Below, piece after piece: positions 17,520-28,066 of a DNA stretch of 64,000 bases. The position numbers and the translations under genes are program-made. How positions within the stretch are numbered: position 1 is the stretch's first letter; every line of letters starts with the position of its first letter. Source of the DNA: Paracoccus sp. S-4012 (GTDB lineage Bacteria; Pseudomonadota; Alphaproteobacteria; Rhodobacterales; Rhodobacteraceae); the NCBI RefSeq assembly GCF_009674885.1, contig NZ_WKKA01000014.1, positions 17,930 through 81,929 on the forward strand, given 5' to 3'. Under the pieces are notes generated by a model that saw only the letters and a program-made list of their open reading frames with translations, ran no database searches and was not told the origin of the DNA.

Positions 17520-18965
17520 ATGGAGATGCCCGCACCCGACCCCCGCATCCTCGCCCGCCGCGACGCGATCGTGGCGGCGCTCGAGGCCGCGGCGCCGGGC
17601 GCGGTTATCCACGACCCGGCCGAGACCCGCGCCTATGAATGCGACGCGCTCTCGGCCTACCGCTGCCCGCCCTTGGCCGTGGTGCTGCCGCGCTCGACCG
17701 CGGAGGTGGCCGCCGTGCTGCGCGCCTGCGCCGCCGAGGGCGTGCCGGTGGTGCCGCGCGGGGCAGGGACCTCGCTCGCGGGCGGCTCGATGCCGACGGC
17801 GGATGCGGTGGTGGTCGGCCTCGCGCGCATGAACCGGGTGCTCGAGATCAGCGCCGAGGACCGGCTGGTCCGCGTGGAGGCGGGCCGAACCAACCTCGCC
17901 GTCAGCGATGCGGTGGTGGGCGAGGGCTTCTTCTACGCCCCCGACCCATCGTCGCAACTCGCCTGCGCGATCGGCGGCAACATCGCCATGAACTCGGGCG
18001 GCGCGCATTGCCTGAAATACGGCGTCACGACCAACAACCTGCTGGGTCTCACGGTGGTGCTGATGGACGGCTCGGTGGTCGAGCTGGGCGGGCCGATGGG
18101 CGAGAGCGGCGGCCTCGACCTGATGGGCGTCGTCTGCGGCTCCGAGGGGCAACTGGGCCTCGTGACCGAGGCGACCCTCCGCATCCTGCCGAAGCCTGCG
18201 GGGGCGCGGCCGGTGCTGGTCGCCTTCGACTCGGCCGAGACCGCGGGCGCCTGCGTCGCCGCCATCATCCGCGCCGGTGTGCTGCCAGTCGCGATCGAGT
18301 TCATGGACCGCCCCTGCATCCGCGCGACCGAGGCCTTCGCCCACGCCGGATACCCCGATTGCGAGGCGCTGCTCATCATCGAGGCCGAGGGCACCGCGCC
18401 CGAGATCGACGAGGCGCTCGGCCTCATCCGCGACATCGCCGAGGGCTTCGCGCCGCTCGAGTTCCGCGAGAGCCGCAGCGAGGACGAGAGCCGCCGCATC
18501 TGGCTCGGCCGCAAGTCGGCCTTCGGCGCAATGGGGCAGATCAACGACTACATGTGCCTCGACGGCACGATCCCCGTCTCGGCCCTGCCGCGGGTGCTGG
18601 CCCGCATCGGCCAGCTCTCGGCCGAGCACGGGCTGGAGGTGGCCAACGTCTTCCATGCGGGCGACGGCAACATGCACCCGCTGATCCTCTACGACGCCAA
18701 CGCGCCCGGCGATCTGGAGCGGGCGGAGGCTTTCGGCGCGGATATCCTGCGCCTCTGCGTCGAGGCAGGCGGGTGCCTGACCGGCGAGCATGGCGTGGGC
18801 ATCGAGAAGCGCGACCTGATGACGGTGCAATATGCGCCCGCCGATCTGGAGGCGCAGATGCGGGTCAAGGACGTGTTCGACCCGGAATGGCTCCTGAACC
18901 CTGCCAAGGTGTTTCCGCTGGCCGTGTCGGCGGGGCGTCGTGAACGGATGCGCGATGCCGCCTGA
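17520..18965 (+). CDS. glcD: Glycolate oxidase FAD subunit GlcD
   Basis: 481 residues. Flavoprotein subunit of the membrane-associated glycolate oxidase, oxidising glycolate to glyoxylate and passing electrons through GlcF to quinone. The FAD-binding PCMH domain shows VVPRGAGTSLAGG and IGGNIAMNSGGAHCLKYG; the C-terminal domain has VFHAGDGNMHPLILY and GEHGVGIEKR, the usual flavin/substrate-site signatures of the D-lactate/glycolate family. Start ATG at 17520; MPAPD two codons on is an alternative. The glcE start overlaps its end. Confidence 0.96.
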   Translation: MEMPAPDPRILARRDAIVAALEAAAPGAVIHDPAETRAYECDALSAYRCPPLAVVLPRSTAEVAAVLRACAAEGVPVVPRGAGTSLAGGSMPTADAVVVGLARMNRVLEISAEDRLVRVEAGRTNLAVSDAVVGEGFFYAPDPSSQLACAIGGNIAMNSGGAHCLKYGVTTNNLLGLTVVLMDGSVVELGGPMGESGGLDLMGVVCGSEGQLGLVTEATLRILPKPAGARPVLVAFDSAETAGACVAAIIRAGVLPVAIEFMDRPCIRATEAFAHAGYPDCEALLIIEAEGTAPEIDEALGLIRDIAEGFAPLEFRESRSEDESRRIWLGRKSAFGAMGQINDYMCLDGTIPVSALPRVLARIGQLSAEHGLEVANVFHAGDGNMHPLILYDANAPGDLERAEAFGADILRLCVEAGGCLTGEHGVGIEKRDLMTVQYAPADLEAQMRVKDVFDPEWLLNPAKVFPLAVSAGRRERMRDAA

Positions 18966-20036
18966 GGCCGTTCTCGCCGTGGCCGATGCCCTGCGCCCTG
19001 CCTCCGAGGCCGAGCTTGCGGAAGACATCCGCAGCGCTCGCGGCCCGCTCTCGATCCTCGGCGGCGGAACCCGCCTCCTGCCCGGCGAGGGGCGGGCCAC
19101 GCCCCTCCGCACCGGCGGCCTTACGGGCATCACCCTCTACGAACCCGCTGCCCTCACGCTCGTCGCCCGCGCGGGAACGCCGCTGGCCGAGATCGAGGCC
19201 GCGGTCGCCGCTGAAAACCAGATGCTCGCTTTCGAGCCGCCACCCGCCGCGGGCTCCACCATCGGCGGCGTCATCGCGGCGAACGCCTCCGGCTCGCGCC
19301 GGGTGCAGGCGGGGGCGGCGCGCGACGCGCTGATCGGGGTGCGCTTCGTGGATGGCTCGGGCGAGGTGATCGCCAACGGCGGCCGAGTGATGAAGAACGT
19401 CACCGGCTACGATCTGGTGAAGCTGATGGCCGGCTCGCGCGGCACCCTCGGCGTGCTGACCGAGGTCGCGCTCAAGACCGCGCCCCTTCCCCCCGCAACC
19501 CGTGTGCTGCGCCTGTCCGGCCTCTCCGCCGCCGAGGCGATCGCGCCGCTGACCATCGCGCTGACTGGCCCGTTCGACGTGACCGCGGCGCTCTGGCTGC
19601 CGGGGCCCGGCGCGCTGATCCGGCTCGAGGGCCTGTCGCAATCGGTGGCCGTCCGGGCCGAGGCACTGAAAGCCCGCCTGCGCGGCTTTCAGATCGAGGA
19701 CACCCCCCATCTTCGCCTTGACGAAAATATCCTCGGGGGTCCGGGGGCAGACAGCCCCCGGCGCGACGGCGACGTCTGGCGCATCCTCTGCCGCCCTTCG
19801 CAAGCCCCCGCGATCCTCGCCACGATCCCCGAGCCGCTGCGCCTCGACTGGGGCGGCGCGCTGATCCTCGCGCGGTTGCCCGAGGGGAGCATGCCGCCGC
19901 TTCCCCCCGGCGCCATCGCCACCCGCCTGACCGGCGCCCCCGCGCGCCTGCCGCCGCCCGACCCCGTCACGGCCCGCCTGGAGGCCGGCCTTCGCGCCCG
20001 CTTCGATCCCCGCGGCCTCTTTGCAAGCCCCGCCTG

Positions 20037-20037
<1 letters not shown>
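18955..20037 (+). CDS. glcE: Glycolate oxidase FAD-binding subunit GlcE
   Basis: 360 residues from the ATG at 18955, which overlaps the glcD stop; a GTG at 18940 is possible. Second FAD_binding_4 subunit of glycolate oxidase, with ILGGGTRLL, AGSTIGGVIAANASGSRR and NVTGYDLVKLMAGSRGTLG visible. Residues 255-270 (LDENILGGPGADSPRR) are encoded by a GC-rich palindromic repeat related to the one after lpdA; the insertion keeps the frame and the rest of the protein is intact. Coupled to glcD and glcF by start/stop overlaps. Confidence 0.94.
19717..19763 (+). repeat. GC-rich palindromic repeat embedded in glcE
   Basis: CCGGGGGC (19741-19748) and GCCCCCGG (19754-19761) form an 8-bp stem with a 5-base loop, preceded by ACGAAAATATCCTCGGGGGT. 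Read on the other strand it closely matches the element at 27421-27450 after lpdA (same 8-bp stem, same loop length, then GGACCCCC). Such elements normally lie between genes; here it is translated in frame as part of GlcE. Confidence 0.75.
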
Positions 20038-21332
<1,295 letters not shown>

Positions 21333-21336
21333 ACCT

Positions 21337-21366
21337 CTTGAAACCGAGGCGGTCGGTCTCCAGTTC
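21337..21366 (+). promoter_or_regulatory. Possible heat-shock sigma promoter for hsp20
   Basis: CTTGAAAC at 21337-21344 matches the -35 element of RpoH-type promoters, and CTCCAGTT about 14 bases on is a loose -10. It sits in the only non-coding stretch before the small heat-shock gene. The -10 match is poor, so this is tentative. Confidence 0.25.
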
Positions 21367-21463
21367 TGGAACTGTCGGAAGGCCCAATGGCGCCGACGAA
21401 GACCGCCCGCCGGATGCATTCCGGGGGCAACCTGAACATCGCTTGAACCCAAGGATGGACAAG

Positions 21464-21925
21464 ATGCGTGAACGCTTCGACCTTACCCCGCTCTACCGCG
21501 CCTCGGTCGGTTTCGACCGTATGGCCGACATGATGGATCGTGCGCTTTCGGCGGACCTCGCTGCGCCGACCTATCCCCCCTACAACATCGAGAAGACCGG
21601 CGATGACACCTACCGGATCTCGATCGCCGTCGCGGGTTTCTCGCCCGATGACCTCTCGGTAGAGATGAAGGACGGCGCCGTCGTGGTGGCCGCCTCCAAG
21701 GCGGACACGAACGAGGACGAGGGCCGCACCTTCCTCCACCGCGGCATCGCCACCCGCGCCTTCGAGCGCCGCTTCACCCTCGCCGAGCATATCCGCGTCA
21801 CCGGCGCGAGCCATGAGGACGGGATGCTGCACATCGAGCTCGTGCGCGAGATCCCGGAGGCGCTGAAGCCGCGCCGGATCGCGATCGAGAAGTCGGCCGG
21901 CAGGGTCGAGAAGATCGACGCCTGA
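21464..21925 (+). CDS. Small heat-shock protein (Hsp20/IbpA family)
   Basis: 153 residues. ATP-independent holdase chaperone for unfolding proteins. The start at 21464 (MRERFDLTPLYRASVGFDRM) is chosen because it matches the IbpA N-terminus and AAGG sits nine bases upstream; ATG 21455 directly abuts that site. An alpha-crystallin domain covers about residues 33-125 (YNIEKTGDDTYRISIAVAGF, FERRFTLAEHIRVTGASHEDGML). The C-terminus has PRRIAIE, an I-x-I-like anchor. It follows glcF by 131 bases and ends in a strong terminator, so it is probably monocistronic. Confidence 0.93.
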   Translation: MRERFDLTPLYRASVGFDRMADMMDRALSADLAAPTYPPYNIEKTGDDTYRISIAVAGFSPDDLSVEMKDGAVVVAASKADTNEDEGRTFLHRGIATRAFERRFTLAEHIRVTGASHEDGMLHIELVREIPEALKPRRIAIEKSAGRVEKIDA

Positions 21926-21948
21926 CCTGCGGTCGGCGCGAGACACGG

Positions 21949-21976
21949 ACGGGGGGCCTTCAGCGCCCCCCGTTTT
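21949..21976 (+). terminator. Rho-independent terminator after hsp20
   Basis: ACGGGGGGC (21949-21957) pairs perfectly with GCCCCCCGT (21965-21973) around a 7-base loop and is followed by TTT, 23 bases after the hsp20 stop. Confidence 0.85.
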
Positions 21977-22133
21977 CATGTCTGCCGCCGTTCCGCACCG
22001 TGGCGTCGGCCTCGATCCGCGACCGGTCCTCGACGTAGGGGCGCTTGCCGAACGTCGGGACGCCCAAGAATGGCAAGTTCAGCCGTCCGGTCATGTCCGC
22101 CCCCTCGGTCGTCGCGCCTGCGATCACGCACGC

Positions 22134-22178
22134 GATTGTTCTGCGAACAATCGTTCTCGATCCTTCGCAGAAGGATCG
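22134..22178 (+). repeat. Palindromic repeat, copy 2 (double hairpin)
   Basis: Two adjacent hairpins: GATTGTTC-TGC-GAACAATC (22134-22152) and GATCCTTC-GCA-GAAGGATC (22159-22177). The second, with one flanking base each side, is identical to 7071-7091. TTCTGCGAA in the first and TTCGCAGAA in the second can also pair with each other, reproducing the long stem seen in copy 1. It lies 20 bases before the queA start. Confidence 0.7.
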
Positions 22179-22198
22179 AAGCCTGCTAGGGGCGGCGC

Positions 22199-23236
22199 AT
22201 GAAACTCTCCGACTTCGACTTCGATCTCCCCGAGGACCTGATCGCAACCCGTCCCGCGCGCCCGCGGAGCGCGGCGCGGCTGCTGCTGGCCGAGGGCGAC
22301 GCGATTACCGACCGCGTGGTGGCCGACCTGCCCGCGATCCTGCGGCCGAGCGACCTGCTGGTGTTGAACGACACCCGCGTGATTCCCGCGCGGCTGTCGG
22401 GTACGCGGACCCGGGCGACGGCTGACGGCGAGGGCGTCGCGCGGATCGAGGTCACGCTGATCGAACCGGCGGCGGGCGGTCTCTGGCGCGCGCTCGCGCG
22501 GCCGATGCGGAAGCTGCGGCCGGGCGAGGTGATCCGCTTCTCCGACGCGCTTTCGGCCGAGGTCGTCGGGCTGGACGAGGCCCTGACGCTGCGCTTCGAC
22601 GCCGAGGATTTCGATGCGGCCCTCGACGCCGCGGGGGCCATGCCGCTGCCGCCCTACATCGCCGCCCGCCGCGCGCCGGACGAGGCCGACCGCATAGACT
22701 ACCAGACCGTCTGGGCCGAGCGTCCCGGTGCCGTGGCGGCGCCGACTGCGAGCCTGCATTTCGACGAGCCGCTGCTGGCGGCGCTCGATGCGCGCGGCGT
22801 CGAGCGCGCGCGCGTGACCCTGCATGTCGGCGCGGGCACCTTCCTGCCGGTCAAGGTTGAGGATGTCTCGACCCACCGGATGCACGCCGAATGGGGCGAG
22901 GTGGACGAAGCCGCCGCCGCCGCCATCGCCCGCGCGCGCGCCGAGGGACGGCGGGTGATCCCGGTCGGCACCACGGCGCTCAGGGTGATCGAGACCGCGG
23001 CCGCAGCCGGCGAGATCGCCCCCTTCACCGGCATGACCGACATCTTCATCCGCCCCGGCTACCGCTTCCGCGTCACCGACGCGCTGATGACGAACTTCCA
23101 CCTGCCGCAATCGACGCTCATCATGCTGGTCGCGGCGCTGATGGGGCTCGACCGCACCCGGCGCATCTACGCCCATGCGGTCGAGAACCGTTACCGCTTC
23201 TTCTCCTATGGCGATGCGTCGCTGCTGATCCCCTGA
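22199..23236 (+). CDS. queA: SAM:tRNA ribosyltransferase-isomerase QueA
   Basis: 345 residues. Transfers and isomerises the ribosyl group of SAM onto 7-deazaguanine in tRNA, giving epoxyqueuosine. Family signatures: [20 protein letters not shown] at the N-terminus, [16 protein letters not shown], the central [26 protein letters not shown] and the C-terminal [19 protein letters not shown]. Full length. Preceded immediately by the double-hairpin repeat. The MFS gene starts 66 bases downstream. No tgt gene follows in the window. Confidence 0.97.
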   Translation: MKLSDFDFDLPEDLIATRPARPRSAARLLLAEGDAITDRVVADLPAILRPSDLLVLNDTRVIPARLSGTRTRATADGEGVARIEVTLIEPAAGGLWRALARPMRKLRPGEVIRFSDALSAEVVGLDEALTLRFDAEDFDAALDAAGAMPLPPYIAARRAPDEADRIDYQTVWAERPGAVAAPTASLHFDEPLLAALDARGVERARVTLHVGAGTFLPVKVEDVSTHRMHAEWGEVDEAAAAAIARARAEGRRVIPVGTTALRVIETAAAAGEIAPFTGMTDIFIRPGYRFRVTDALMTNFHLPQSTLIMLVAALMGLDRTRRIYAHAVENRYRFFSYGDASLLIP

Positions 23237-23302
23237 CGCCGCTTCCCGTCGCCCTGAGCGTGGGCGACAGTGATAGAAGGCGGGCGAAGCCTCCGAGGAA
23301 CC

Positions 23303-24556
23303 ATGCTGACCGTCCTGCGAACCACCTGGCCGCTTTTCCTCGGCATGGCGATGCTCATGGTCGGCAACGGCATGCAGGGCACGCTGCTGGGCATCCGCGG
23401 CGGCATCGAGGGCGTGCCGACGCAGCAGATGTCGATCGTCATGGCGTCGTATTTCGGCGGCTTTCTGATCGGCAGCCTCACGGTGCCGCGGATGATCCAG
23501 AAGGTCGGGCACGTCCGGGTCTTCGCGGCGCTCGGCTCGCTGATCTCGGCGATCCTCGTCCTCTATCCGGCGATGCCCTACTGGGAGTTCTGGGCCGTGG
23601 CGCGGCTGGCGATCGGCTTCAGTTTCTGCGGCGTCTACATCACCGCCGAGAGCTGGCTGAACGCGGGCGCCACCAACGAGACGCGGGGCCAGGCAATGTC
23701 GGCCTACATGATGGTGCAGATGCTGGGCATCGTCGCCGGGCAGGGGCTGCTCAACATCGGCGACCCGGCGGGGTTCATCCCCTTCGTGATCCCCTCGGTG
23801 CTCGTCTCGCTGGCGTTCACGCCGATCCTGCTCTCGACCCAGCCGGCGCCGCGGTTCGACACCATCAAGCGGATGAGCTTCGGGCGGCTCTGGCGGGTCT
23901 CGCCGCTGGGCTGCGTGGGCGTGTTCCTGATGGGCGGGGTCTTCTCGTCGCTTTTCGGCATGTCCTCGGTCTGGGGAACGGCCTCGGACATGACCACGGG
24001 CGAGATCTCGGCTTTCGTCGCGGCGATCTATGCCGGGGGGCTGCTGTTCCAGTGGCCGATCGGCAAGCTCTCGGACCACCGCGACCGCCGGCGGCTGATC
24101 CTCGGCCTGGCGGTGGCGGGCGCGGCGGTGGTGATCGCGCTGCTGTCGGCACCGGCGGGGCTCTGGGGGCTGCTGGTCGCGGCGGCGCTGATCGGGGGGG
24201 TGGCCAACCCGATCTATTCGCTGCTGCTGGCCTATACCAACGACCTTCTGGACGCCGCGGACATGGCCGCGGCCTCGGCGGGGCTGCTGTTTCTCAACGG
24301 CCTCGGCTCGGTGATGGGACCGCTCGTGACCGGCTGGCTGATGGGGGTCTTCGGGCTCGACGGCTTCTGGGTGCTGAACGCGGTGCTGTTGGCGGCGCTC
24401 GCCGGCTACACCGCCTGGCGTCTGACCCGCCGCGCGACGGCCGAGCCGACCGCGTCCTATACGCCCGTTCCGCCGGGCGCGACGCCCGTGGCAGTCGAGG
24501 CCGCAATGGACGCCGACCAGCTGCCGCCCCCGGACGAGGTCGAACGCGCGGCTTGA
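23303..24556 (+). CDS. MFS transporter
   Basis: 417 residues, about twelve hydrophobic segments. The ATG at 23303 has GAGGAA upstream; an earlier in-frame start at 23270 would add 11 polar residues before the first segment. The first helices read LFLGMAMLMVGNGMQGTLLG, and SYFGGFLIGSL with the following basic loop fits the MFS A-motif region. YITAESWLNAGATNETRGQ and the whole layout resemble the YcaD-type MFS subfamily (inference from similarity). Substrate unknown. A 40-residue acidic/Pro-rich tail is cytosolic. Confidence 0.88.
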   Translation: MLTVLRTTWPLFLGMAMLMVGNGMQGTLLGIRGGIEGVPTQQMSIVMASYFGGFLIGSLTVPRMIQKVGHVRVFAALGSLISAILVLYPAMPYWEFWAVARLAIGFSFCGVYITAESWLNAGATNETRGQAMSAYMMVQMLGIVAGQGLLNIGDPAGFIPFVIPSVLVSLAFTPILLSTQPAPRFDTIKRMSFGRLWRVSPLGCVGVFLMGGVFSSLFGMSSVWGTASDMTTGEISAFVAAIYAGGLLFQWPIGKLSDHRDRRRLILGLAVAGAAVVIALLSAPAGLWGLLVAAALIGGVANPIYSLLLAYTNDLLDAADMAAASAGLLFLNGLGSVMGPLVTGWLMGVFGLDGFWVLNAVLLAALAGYTAWRLTRRATAEPTASYTPVPPGATPVAVEAAMDADQLPPPDEVERAA

Positions 24557-24608
24557 ACCGGGCGGCGCCTCGCGCGAGGCTCGCCCGAACCAGCCGCGAG
24601 GAGCGCCC

Positions 24609-25190
24609 ATGCCCGAGATCGTGACCCCCGACGAGATCAACCGCTTCTGGCTGGAGGAAACCGGGCCGAAGCTCTGGTATCAGCCGACTGCGGCCCTGGA
24701 CCTCAGCATCCGCGACCGCTTCATGGCCGCCTGGATCGACGCGCTGAGGCTGTCGGCCGCCTGGACCGCCACACCCGAGGGCGCGCTCGCGGCGCTGATC
24801 CTGACCGATCAGTTCCCGCGCAACATGTTCCGCAACGACGCCCGCGCCTATGCGACCGACCCGCTCGCCCGGCGCATCGCCCGCGCCGCGCTCGACGCCG
24901 GGCACGACCTCGCCACGCCCGAGCCGGGGCGGCAGTTCTTCTACCTGCCCTTCGAGCACAGCGAGGAACTGGCCGACCAGCACCGCGCCGTCGCCCTCTT
25001 CGCCGAGCGGATGCCGGGCGAGAACCTGCGCCACGCCGAACTGCACCGCGACGCCATCGCGGCCTTCGGCAGGTTTCCGTGGCGCAACGAGGCGCTCGAC
25101 CGTGAGAGCACGGCGGAGGAGCGCCGCATCCTCGACGCGGGTGGCTACGGCGCGCTCGTCTCGGGCAAGGTGGTGCTGCCCCCGGCGTGA
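24609..25190 (+). CDS. DUF924 family protein
   Basis: 193 residues. The pattern FWLEETGPKLWYQPTAALD at the N-terminus, ALILTDQFPRNMFRNDARAY in the middle and YLPFEHSEELADQ followed by HRDAIAAFGRFPWRNEAL is the DUF924 signature, an all-helical cytosolic fold with TPR-like repeats. No catalytic activity is established. A GAGG lies before the ATG. It follows the MFS gene by 52 bases on the same strand and could be co-transcribed. Confidence 0.9.
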   Translation: MPEIVTPDEINRFWLEETGPKLWYQPTAALDLSIRDRFMAAWIDALRLSAAWTATPEGALAALILTDQFPRNMFRNDARAYATDPLARRIARAALDAGHDLATPEPGRQFFYLPFEHSEELADQHRAVALFAERMPGENLRHAELHRDAIAAFGRFPWRNEALDRESTAEERRILDAGGYGALVSGKVVLPPA

Positions 25191-25284
25191 TCATGCAGGC
25201 GTGATCGCCGCGGCGCCGGGCGGCCTTGCGCATGGCGCGGGGCCTCTGCAGCCTTGCGCCGGTATCCCCGAGGAGTTGCGCCGC

Positions 25285-25944
25285 ATGTCCCGACCGCCCC
25301 CCGCGCTTCTTCTGACCGCGCTCCTCGCCGCCGGGCCCGCCGCGGCCGGGGGCTATACCGTCCTTCTGGGCCAGCAACCGCTGGGCCGGATCGAGGCCAG
25401 CGGCGCCGGCATCGACATGCGCCTGCAGGGCACGCCGTTCGGGGCCTTCGACGGCAGTTTCACGGCGCGGCTGGCGCAGGAGAACGGCCCGGCCGGGGCG
25501 GGGCTGCGCTATACCGCCCACACCGACTCGGCGCGCGAGAAGCGGGACGTGTCGCTGCTGACGGTCGGCGGCGAGGTGGTGGAGGCGCGGGTCGAACCGG
25601 CCTCCGAGGCCACGGCGCTGTCGCAGCCGGGCGCCGCGCCCGCGGGCGCAATCGATCCAGTGCGCGCGCTTGCCCATCTGGCGGGGGCGGGGGGATGCCC
25701 GGCCGCGTTCCGCCTCTATGACGGCCGCCGCGTTGCGGTCCTAGCGCCCGAAAGCTCCGAGAGCGACGGCGCGGTCCTGACCTGCCGCATGCGCTATCAG
25801 GTGACAGAGGGCCCCGGCCATGCCGGCCCGCTGCGCCTGCGCGGCGCACGGGTGGAACTGGTCTACCCGCTCGGCGGCGGCGCCATGTCCGAGGCGCGGA
25901 TCAAGGCCGGTCCGATCACCCTGCGGCTCGCCGCGGACGGCTGA
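25285..25944 (+). CDS. Exported protein, DUF3108-like
   Basis: 219 residues from the ATG at 25285, which has GAGGAG nine bases upstream and gives a signal peptide (LLLTALLAAGPAAAGG). The mature part is beta-rich: GYTVLLGQQPLGRIEASG, then DSAREKRDVSLLTVGGEVV and a C-terminal VYPLGGGAMSEARIKAGPITL. This layout resembles DUF3108 periplasmic proteins, but I am not certain of the family. Two cysteines (GCPAAF and LTCRMRY) could form a disulfide. Probably periplasmic; function unknown. Followed by lpdA 75 bases later. Confidence 0.7.
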   Translation: MSRPPPALLLTALLAAGPAAAGGYTVLLGQQPLGRIEASGAGIDMRLQGTPFGAFDGSFTARLAQENGPAGAGLRYTAHTDSAREKRDVSLLTVGGEVVEARVEPASEATALSQPGAAPAGAIDPVRALAHLAGAGGCPAAFRLYDGRRVAVLAPESSESDGAVLTCRMRYQVTEGPGHAGPLRLRGARVELVYPLGGGAMSEARIKAGPITLRLAADG

Positions 25945-26019
25945 TCACGGCGGCGCTTGCCGCCTCCCGGCCTGCCGTCCTAGGGTTCGCCGGACGATCT
26001 TCGACAAGGGACGGGCGGC

Positions 26020-27411
26020 ATGGCGCAGAGCTTCGACATGGTGGTGATCGGCGCGGGTCCGGGCGGCTACGTCTGCGCCATCCGCGGCGCGCAGCTGGGC
26101 CTCAAGGTCGCCTGCATCGAGCGCGAGGCGCTCGGCGGCATCTGCCTCAACTGGGGTTGCATCCCGACCAAGGCGATGCTGCGCTCGGCCGAGGTGCTGC
26201 ACCTGATGGAACGCGCCACGGAGTTCGGGCTGAAGGCGGAGGGTCTGGGCTACGACCTCGACGCGGTGGTGAAACGCTCGCGCGGGGTGGCGAAGCAGCT
26301 TTCCGGCGGGGTGGGGCACCTGCTGAAGAAGAACAAGGTAACGGTGCTGATGGGCGAGGCGAAGTTCGCCGGGCCGGGCAAGCTGACCGTGACGGGCGAG
26401 AAGGGCACCGAAGAGGTGACGGCGAAAGCGGTGGTCATCGCCACCGGCGCCCGCGCCCGCGTCCTGCCGGGGATGGAGCCTGACGGCGAGGCAGTGTGGA
26501 CCTACCGCGAGGCGCTCGTGCCCAAGCGGATGCCGAAGAAGCTGCTGGTGATCGGCTCGGGCGCCATCGGCATCGAGTTCGCGAGCTTCTTCAACACGCT
26601 CGGCGCCGAGACCACGGTGGTCGAGGTAATGGACCGCATCCTGCCGGTCGAGGACGCCGAGATCGCCGCCTTGGCGAAGAAGCAGTTCGTCAAGCAGGGG
26701 ATGACGATCCTGGAAGGCGCGACGGTGAAGAAGCTCGACCGCAAGGGCGGCACTGTCACCGCGCATATCGAGGTGGACGGCAAGACCGAGACCCGCGACT
26801 TCGACACCGTCATCAGCGCCGTGGGGATTGTCGGCAATGTCGAGGGCCTCGGGCTCGAGGAGATCGGCGTGACGGTGGACCGCACGCATATCGTCGTGGA
26901 CGAATACTGCCGCACGGGCGTCGAGGGCGTCTGGGCGATCGGCGACGTGGCCGGCGCGCCCTGGCTCGCCCACAAGGCAAGCCACGAGGGCGTCATGGTG
27001 GCCGAGATGATCGCGGGCGGCCAGCCGCATCCCGTCCGCCCCGAATCGATCCCAGGCTGCACCTACTGCCAGCCGCAGATCGCGAGCGTGGGGCTGACCG
27101 AGGCGAAGGCGAAGGAGGCTGGCCACGAGGTCAAGATCGGCCGCTTCCCCTTCCTCGGCAACGGCAAGGCCATCGCGCTCGGCGAGCCGGAGGGGATGGT
27201 CAAGACGGTGTTCGACGCGAAGTCGGGCGAGCTTCTCGGCGCGCATATGGTCGGGGCCGAGGTGACGGAGCTGATCCAGGGCTATGTCATCGGCCGCACG
27301 CTGGAGACGACCGAAGCCGAGCTGATGCAGGCTGTCTTCCCGCACCCGACGCTGAGCGAGATGATGCACGAATCGGTCCTCGACGCCTACGGGCGGACGA
27401 TCCACTTCTGA
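26020..27411 (+). CDS. lpdA: Dihydrolipoamide dehydrogenase (E3)
   Basis: 463 residues. FAD/NAD disulfide oxidoreductase that reoxidises lipoamide in 2-oxoacid dehydrogenase complexes or the glycine cleavage system. FAD site VIGAGPGGYVCAI, redox-active pair GGICLNWGCIPTKA (C-x4-C), NAD site LVIGSGAIGIEFASFF, and the C-terminal HPTLSEMMHESVL with the catalytic His-Glu pair. Full length. No E1 or E2 genes are adjacent, so which complex it serves is not shown here. Ends before a GC-rich hairpin at 27422. Confidence 0.95.
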   Translation: MAQSFDMVVIGAGPGGYVCAIRGAQLGLKVACIEREALGGICLNWGCIPTKAMLRSAEVLHLMERATEFGLKAEGLGYDLDAVVKRSRGVAKQLSGGVGHLLKKNKVTVLMGEAKFAGPGKLTVTGEKGTEEVTAKAVVIATGARARVLPGMEPDGEAVWTYREALVPKRMPKKLLVIGSGAIGIEFASFFNTLGAETTVVEVMDRILPVEDAEIAALAKKQFVKQGMTILEGATVKKLDRKGGTVTAHIEVDGKTETRDFDTVISAVGIVGNVEGLGLEEIGVTVDRTHIVVDEYCRTGVEGVWAIGDVAGAPWLAHKASHEGVMVAEMIAGGQPHPVRPESIPGCTYCQPQIASVGLTEAKAKEAGHEVKIGRFPFLGNGKAIALGEPEGMVKTVFDAKSGELLGAHMVGAEVTELIQGYVIGRTLETTEAELMQAVFPHPTLSEMMHESVLDAYGRTIHF

Positions 27412-27420
27412 CGCCGCGAC

Positions 27421-27450
27421 GCCGGGGGCTTTCCGCCCCCGGACCCCCCG
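27421..27450 (+). terminator. GC-rich palindromic repeat/terminator after lpdA
   Basis: CCGGGGGC (27422-27429) pairs with GCCCCCGG (27435-27442) around TTTCC, 10 bases after the lpdA stop, followed by ACCCCCCGCC. It is the same repeat type that is found, on the opposite strand, inside glcE at 19717-19763. No T-tract follows. Confidence 0.6.
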
Positions 27451-27455
27451 CCAAG

Positions 27456-27516
27456 ACGTCATGAGCCTGAACACGTTCTTGGCCGAATCCAGGCCGATAA
27501 TGCTGACCTCTTCCAT
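27456..27516 (-). pseudogene. IS110-family transposase N-terminal fossil
   Basis: From the ATG at 27516 the minus strand reads MEEVSIIGLDSAKNVFRL, matching the RuvC-like DEDD N-terminus of IS110 transposases (IIGLDxAKN with the first catalytic Asp). Similarity stops after about 18 codons, where the sequence runs into the hairpin repeat after lpdA. Everything downstream of the first motif is missing. Confidence 0.7.
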
Positions 27517-28066
27517 GGACGCTCCCGCGCCCGACGGTGCTTCAACGCCCCCCACCTTTGCACATCGATACCGGCCGAGGGCGTCCACTCCATCGCTTGC
27601 CCCGCGGCCGCATCCCGCGGCGGCTACCCCCCGTTAGATCCGGCCCTACTTCTTACGACGCCGTTGAAGCTCTCGAAGCGCACGCTGCCAAGCGCGCAGG
27701 CGCTCGAGCGGTGCTGCGGCGACGCTCTGCATGACGGAGCTTCGGCGCATCTGCCTAGGCAGCGTTGCCGGGATTCGAGTTGGCTTTGGGTCTGCGGAAC
27801 AAAGTCGTGCTCCTGTGACAGACCGACAGATCGATGCCTGTACCCGTCAGGTGGGCGTCGGGCGGCGGCACACGCTTGACGTCGTTCCAGTTGATAACGC
27901 GCCGAAGCTCTTGCCCTTCCCGCAACCATCCTGCGGGTGATCGGCGTCGACCCCACCTCCGATCGGCATTGCCAAACCGGCCCAATCATGCAGGCTGACG
28001 CGGGCGGGGGTAGAGCATCGCGTGACCTGCGGCCGCGAAGGAAATCCTCCATAGTGGAGCAGGCCG
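27517..28066. other. Non-coding stretch upstream of the BCCT gene
   Basis: About 550 bases with no convincing gene. Open frames on both strands are short and give no recognisable domain. The part next to 27517 would be the 5' non-coding end of the IS110 element. The last 30 bases contain GGAG before the transporter start. I see nothing else I can name. Confidence 0.4.

Noticed and set aside
27614..28066. Small open frames on both strands before the BCCT gene (e.g. 27664-27879, 27755-27985)
   Set aside because: Short, overlapping on both strands, no ribosome-binding sites and no recognisable domain; probably non-coding or heavily decayed DNA.
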